Assembly (NCBI RefSeq): GCF_001044235.1
Contig: NZ_JYNL01000068.1
Coordinates: 20,477 to 84,476 of the forward strand
Reading direction: 5' to 3'
DNA length: 64,000 nucleotides
DNA from: Mycolicibacterium chlorophenolicum
GTDB lineage: Bacteria > Actinomycetota > Actinomycetes > Mycobacteriales > Mycobacteriaceae
Positions 61,201-64,000 of the stretch are shown in pieces. The notes below the pieces were generated by a model. It searched no databases, was not told where the DNA came from, and saw only the letters and a list, made by a program, of their open reading frames with translations. Within the stretch, counting starts at the first letter, position 1. Every line of letters begins with the position of its first letter. A program made the translations under genes and the position numbers.

Positions 61201-64000
61201 CAACAGCTCACTGGACGCCGCGCTCGCGGTGCGCGACCTGTTCGACGCCCCCACGGTCGGGCTGCTCGCGCCCCGGCTCGGCGCCGGCGCCGGCGGACGC
61301 CCGGCTCTGGTCAGAGCCGCGCGGCCGGACGTGATCCCGCTGTCCTTCGCGCAGAGCCGGTTGTGGTTCCTGAACCGCTTCGACGCCGGGGACGCGACCT
61401 ACAACATGCCGATCGCGCTGCGCATCGACGGAGCACTCGACGTGGCCGCGCTGCGCGCCGCGATGTCCGATGTGGCGGCCCGCCACGAGCCCTTGCGCAC
61501 CGTCTTCCCCGACACCGACGGCGTGCCGCGCCAGCAGGTGATCCCGCCGGAGCAGGCCGACATCGGGTGGGAGGTCGTCGACGCGGCAGGGTGGACGCCG
61601 GCCCGGCTCGATGCGGCGCTGCAGCGGGCCGCGGCTCACGTGTTCGATCTCACTCGTGAGATTCCGCTGCGCGCCACCGTGTTCCGCATCGACGACACCG
61701 AGCACGTCGTCCTCGGGGTGGTCCATCACGTGGCCGCCGACGGGTGGTCGGTCGGTCCGATGCTGGCCGACCTGAGTCAGGCCTACGCCAGCCGGTGTGC
61801 GGGCGCGGCGCCCGGATGGGCCGAGTTGCCGGTGCAGTACGTGGATTACACGCTGTGGCAACGGGAGCTGTTCGGCGACCTCGACGACGCCGAGGGCGTG
61901 ATCGGGCGGCAGGTGGCGTACTGGCTGGATGCGCTGGCAGGGATGCCCGAGCGGGTCGCGCTGCCCACCGACCGGCCGTACCCGGCGATCGCCGACGGCC
62001 GCGGCCAGACCGTGGCCGTGGAGTGGCCCGCGCAGGTGCAGCAGCGGATCCGGGACGTGGCCGCCGAGCACAACGCCACCGCCTTCATGGTGGTGCAGAC
62101 CGCGCTCGCGGTGCTGCTGTCGCGGCTGAGCGCGAGTACCGATGTGGCGGTGGGCTTCCCGATCGCGGGACGCGACGAGCCCGCGCTCGACGATCTGGTC
62201 GGTTTCTTCGTCAACACGCTCGTACTCCGGGTCGACCTGGCCGGGGACCCCACGATCGCCGAGGTGCTCGACCAGGTCCGCCAGCGCAGCCTGGCCGCCT
62301 ACGAGCACTCCGACGTGCCGTTCGAGGTGCTCGTCGAACGGCTCAACCCGGCGCGGACGCTGAGCCATCATCCCCTCGTTCAGGTGGCGGTGTCCTGGCA
62401 CAACGTTCCCGGACCGGCCGATTCCCCCGCCGCCGGACTGACCCTGGGCGATCTCGAGGTGAACCGGTTGCCGGTGGACACGCACACCGCGCGGATGGAT
62501 CTGTCGTTCTCGCTGTCGGAAAGATTTTCCGACAACGGGGATCCACAGGGCATTTCGGGCACGGTGGAGTTCCGCACCGATGTCTACGACTCCAACACCG
62601 TGACCGCGATCGTCGACCGCCTGCACCGCGTGCTGACCGCGGCGATCACCCATCCGCAACAGCGCGTGTCGGCCGTCGACATCCTCAGCAGCGCAGAGCG
62701 CGTACACCTCGGCATCGCCGGCAACGTCGCGGCGCTGCGCGGGCCCGGTGATGACGCCACCTCGGTGCCGGAGCTCTTCGCCGCGCACGTCCGACGGACC
62801 CCCGACGCGGTGGCCCTCACCCACGGCCCGCGGTCGGTGACCTTCCGCGAGCTCGACGATGCAGCGAACCGGTTGGCGCACCTGCTCATTGCCCACGGGG
62901 CGGGGCCCGGCCGCACGGTGGCCGTGCTGTTCGACCGCTGTGCCGACGCCGTTGTCGCGATGGTCGCGGCACTCAAGACCGGCGCCGCCTACCTCCCCCT
63001 CGATCCGGCCCACCCCGACCGCCGGCTGCGGTTCATGATCGACGACAGCGCTCCGGTCGCCGCGATCACCACCGCGGCGCTGAGGGCCCGGCTGTCCCGC
63101 ACCGACCTCACCGTGCTCACCCTCGACAACACGGACCTCGGCGGGCAGCCCGGCACGCCGGTGTGCGCGGCCACCGGCGATGACATCGCCTATCTGATCT
63201 ACACCTCCGGTACCACGGGAACGCCGAAGGGTGTCGCGATCACGCATCGCAACCTGGCCCACCTCGCCGAGTCCTCCCCGCCCGAGCTCGGCCCCCACCA
63301 GGTGTGGACCCAGTGCCACTCCTACGGATTCGACTTCTCGGTGTGGGAGATCTGGGCGGCGCTGCTCGGCGGCGGACGACTCGTCATCGTCGACGAACAG
63401 GTCGCAGCCTCACCGCCGGAATTCCACACGCTGCTGAAGAACGAGCGCGTCACGGTGCTGACCCAGACCCCGTCGGCGATCACCGCGCTATCAACCGACG
63501 GGCTGGACGGCGTGGCGGTGCTCCTCGGCGGGGAGGCCTGCCCAGCCGACGTCGTCGACCGCTGGGCTCCGGGCCGCGTGCTGATCAACGCCTACGGTCC
63601 CACCGAGGGCACCGTGTACGCGTCCATGAGCGCACCGCTGAGCGCGGGGTCGGGGCCGGCGCCGATCGGTGGGCCCGTGCCAACCGCTGCCGTCTTCGTG
63701 CTCGACGATCACCTCCGTCCCGTGCCGCCCGGTGTGACCGGCGAGCTGTACATCGCCGGGCAGGGCGTCGGGGTGGGCTATCGCCACCGCGCCACTTTGA
63801 CCGCAACCCATTTCGTGGCCTGCCCGTTCGCGCCGGCGGGCAGCCGCATGTACCGGACCGGCGATCTGGTCAGCTGGGGACGCGACGACCAGCTGCGCTA
63901 CCACGGCCGCGCCGACGACCAGGTCAAGATCCGCGGCCACCGCATCGAACTCGGCGAGATCCAGAGCGCACTCACCGCGTTCGACGACGTCGACCAGGCC
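58256..64000 (+). CDS. Nonribosomal peptide synthetase, partial (C-A-PCP-C-A..., 3' end outside window)
   Basis: Open from ATG 58256 to the right edge, 1915 codons. C1 (residues about 5-440): HHIIADG at 135-141; starting with a C domain implies acceptance of an acyl group, most simply from the ACP of the upstream PKS. A1 (about 455-900): YTSGTTG at 590-596, VYGPTETT, MYRTGDLVRW, LPLTVNGK. PCP1: Ser972 in FFDLGGDSILAM. C2 (about 1035-1470): HHVAADGW at 1157-1164; no epimerisation domain before it. A2 (about 1490 to edge): YTSGTTGTPKG, AYGPTEGTVY, IRGHRIELGEI, cut just before its end. Aligned by eye to GrsA, the pocket residues read D-F-W-A-L-G-V-I-F for A1 and D-F-W-T-L-G-A-V-Y for A2; neither matches a code I can name with confidence. 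More modules or a terminal domain must lie beyond the window. Confidence 0.95.
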   Translation, partial: MTHDDLPLTRGQLDIWLAQETGRFGTEWQLGLFVEIDGPVQRGPLEWAIRRVVKETEPIRATFTERDGRVSQQVVDQPPAQLVFHDLTAAADPAGEAFAIASQIQRTPMPWSGPLFSFALFKTGPAAFYWFSCCHHIIADGFGIALMGHRIAAVYSAVVSGSPIPPPFFGSLRDLVDIEEAYVASPDYREDAAFWAEHMPADPEPEWPPDDESTAVDPRPSAPIPLDRRVLRGVHDLARAWRLPRSSIITAACALLVRSWSGGGSEVVLDFPVSRRVDDRSKALPAMMSGVVPLVLPVPPGATVAEFCTLVDTRITEVLAHQRFPVQGLAGRVAVNFIPSVFTLDLGGVSASASYTSSGQIRGFGLFFSAAGDDLCLSTAGAGHPLANRDVADLARGMQRLLTAMIADPDATLSSVDAAGWAREDDPDRWSNRRILTETAAAATIPDAFAAQVARTPDAIALTGDGRAWTYRDVDDAANRFAQVLSAHGARPGECVALLMNRCPQAVVAIVAILKTGAAYLPIDPAHPQSRLEFMVGDSAPVAAVTTTAMAPRFAGCGLPVVDADHPCAGDLPCAPLTGPAPDDVAHIIYTSGTTGVPKGVAVTHHNVTRLYDRIDVGTDLCADQVWTQFFSYAFDFSVWEIWGALLHGGRLVVVPESVARSPNDFQALMTREHVTMLAQTPSALAALSPDGLASVSVLVGGEACPAEVVDRWAPGRNLTNVYGPTETTIFASASTPLAPGSGVPPIGAPVSTAALFVLDGWLQPVPVGVVGELYVAGRGVGVGYVRRPGLTASRFVPCPFGRPGDRMYRTGDLVRWGADGQLHYLGRADDQVKIRGYRIELGDIQAALATLDTVAQAAVVAREDRAGDRRLVAYVVESRAGAVDPGSVRAALADRLPPYMVPAAVVVLDTLPLTVNGKLDTRALPAPEYADGGFRAPATAVEEILAGIFADVLGAARVGVDDSFFDLGGDSILAMRLVASINSSLDAALAVRDLFDAPTVGLLAPRLGAGAGGRPALVRAARPDVIPLSFAQSRLWFLNRFDAGDATYNMPIALRIDGALDVAALRAAMSDVAARHEPLRTVFPDTDGVPRQQVIPPEQADIGWEVVDAAGWTPARLDAALQRAAAHVFDLTREIPLRATVFRIDDTEHVVLGVVHHVAADGWSVGPMLADLSQAYASRCAGAAPGWAELPVQYVDYTLWQRELFGDLDDAEGVIGRQVAYWLDALAGMPERVALPTDRPYPAIADGRGQTVAVEWPAQVQQRIRDVAAEHNATAFMVVQTALAVLLSRLSASTDVAVGFPIAGRDEPALDDLVGFFVNTLVLRVDLAGDPTIAEVLDQVRQRSLAAYEHSDVPFEVLVERLNPARTLSHHPLVQVAVSWHNVPGPADSPAAGLTLGDLEVNRLPVDTHTARMDLSFSLSERFSDNGDPQGISGTVEFRTDVYDSNTVTAIVDRLHRVLTAAITHPQQRVSAVDILSSAERVHLGIAGNVAALRGPGDDATSVPELFAAHVRRTPDAVALTHGPRSVTFRELDDAANRLAHLLIAHGAGPGRTVAVLFDRCADAVVAMVAALKTGAAYLPLDPAHPDRRLRFMIDDSAPVAAITTAALRARLSRTDLTVLTLDNTDLGGQPGTPVCAATGDDIAYLIYTSGTTGTPKGVAITHRNLAHLAESSPPELGPHQVWTQCHSYGFDFSVWEIWAALLGGGRLVIVDEQVAASPPEFHTLLKNERVTVLTQTPSAITALSTDGLDGVAVLLGGEACPADVVDRWAPGRVLINAYGPTEGTVYASMSAPLSAGSGPAPIGGPVPTAAVFVLDDHLRPVPPGVTGELYIAGQGVGVGYRHRATLTATHFVACPFAPAGSRMYRTGDLVSWGRDDQLRYHGRADDQVKIRGHRIELGEIQSALTAFDDVDQA

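Overview
The window comes from a high-GC actinobacterium, almost certainly a mycobacterium of the rapid-grower (Mycolicibacterium) type. The evidence is the gene families and gene order: nei, rpiB, a CPWC mycoredoxin, pepN, ctaJ, HNH, glbO, a 1624-aa NAD-GDH, ettA, ssb, plsB2-plsC-WS/DGAT and tRNA-Arg lie in essentially the order I recall for M. tuberculosis Rv2464c to Rv2484c. An MmpL transporter, a PE-PPE-domain protein and a mycocerosate-synthase-like PKS point the same way. Database identity could not be checked. All functions are read from motifs and remembered family features.

Layout. 1-8.7 kb: accessory metabolism. It holds a GH16-like protein running off the left edge, a small hypothetical, an MFS exporter overlapping a RibD-like reductase, a Zn-alcohol dehydrogenase plus APC permease transcribed divergently from a PucR regulator with a perfect palindrome between them, and a glycine-rich membrane protein. 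8.7-14.5 kb: Na+/H+ antiporter, nei-rpiB, and a tightly overlapped operon of NCS1 nucleobase permease, cytosine-deaminase-like enzyme and Fe(II) oxygenase. 14.5-24.2 kb: mycoredoxin, pepN, a degenerate HNH protein, the HNH-ctaJ-DUF5130 operon, a catalase-like protein, a large LuxR/LAL regulator and glbO. 24.2-41.1 kb: core block with the gdh operon, ettA, ssb, an allophanate-hydrolase-tail-like protein, CopD/CtaG, and the phospholipid/wax acyltransferase operon, ending at tRNA-Arg(TCT).

41.2-46.8 kb: accessory block right after the tRNA and a near-perfect 20-bp inverted repeat. It contains a secreted S15-like hydrolase, a dienelactone hydrolase, a secreted PE-PPE-domain protein that appears to have lost its nucleophile and starts with TTG, and a DUF2505 protein.

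47.1-64.0 kb: a lipopeptide-type biosynthetic cluster on the + strand: MmpL exporter, LCMT-type methyltransferase, MbtH-like protein, a reducing type I PKS (KS-AT-DH-ER-KR-ACP) of the mycocerosic-acid-synthase family, and an NRPS (C-A-PCP-C-A...) running off the right edge. The likely logic is that the PKS builds a reduced, possibly methyl-branched acyl chain, its ACP hands the chain to the first condensation domain of the NRPS, amino acids are added, the methyltransferase may cap a carboxyl or hydroxyl, and MmpL exports the product. This is the most interesting system in the window. Its product cannot be named from the sequence alone.
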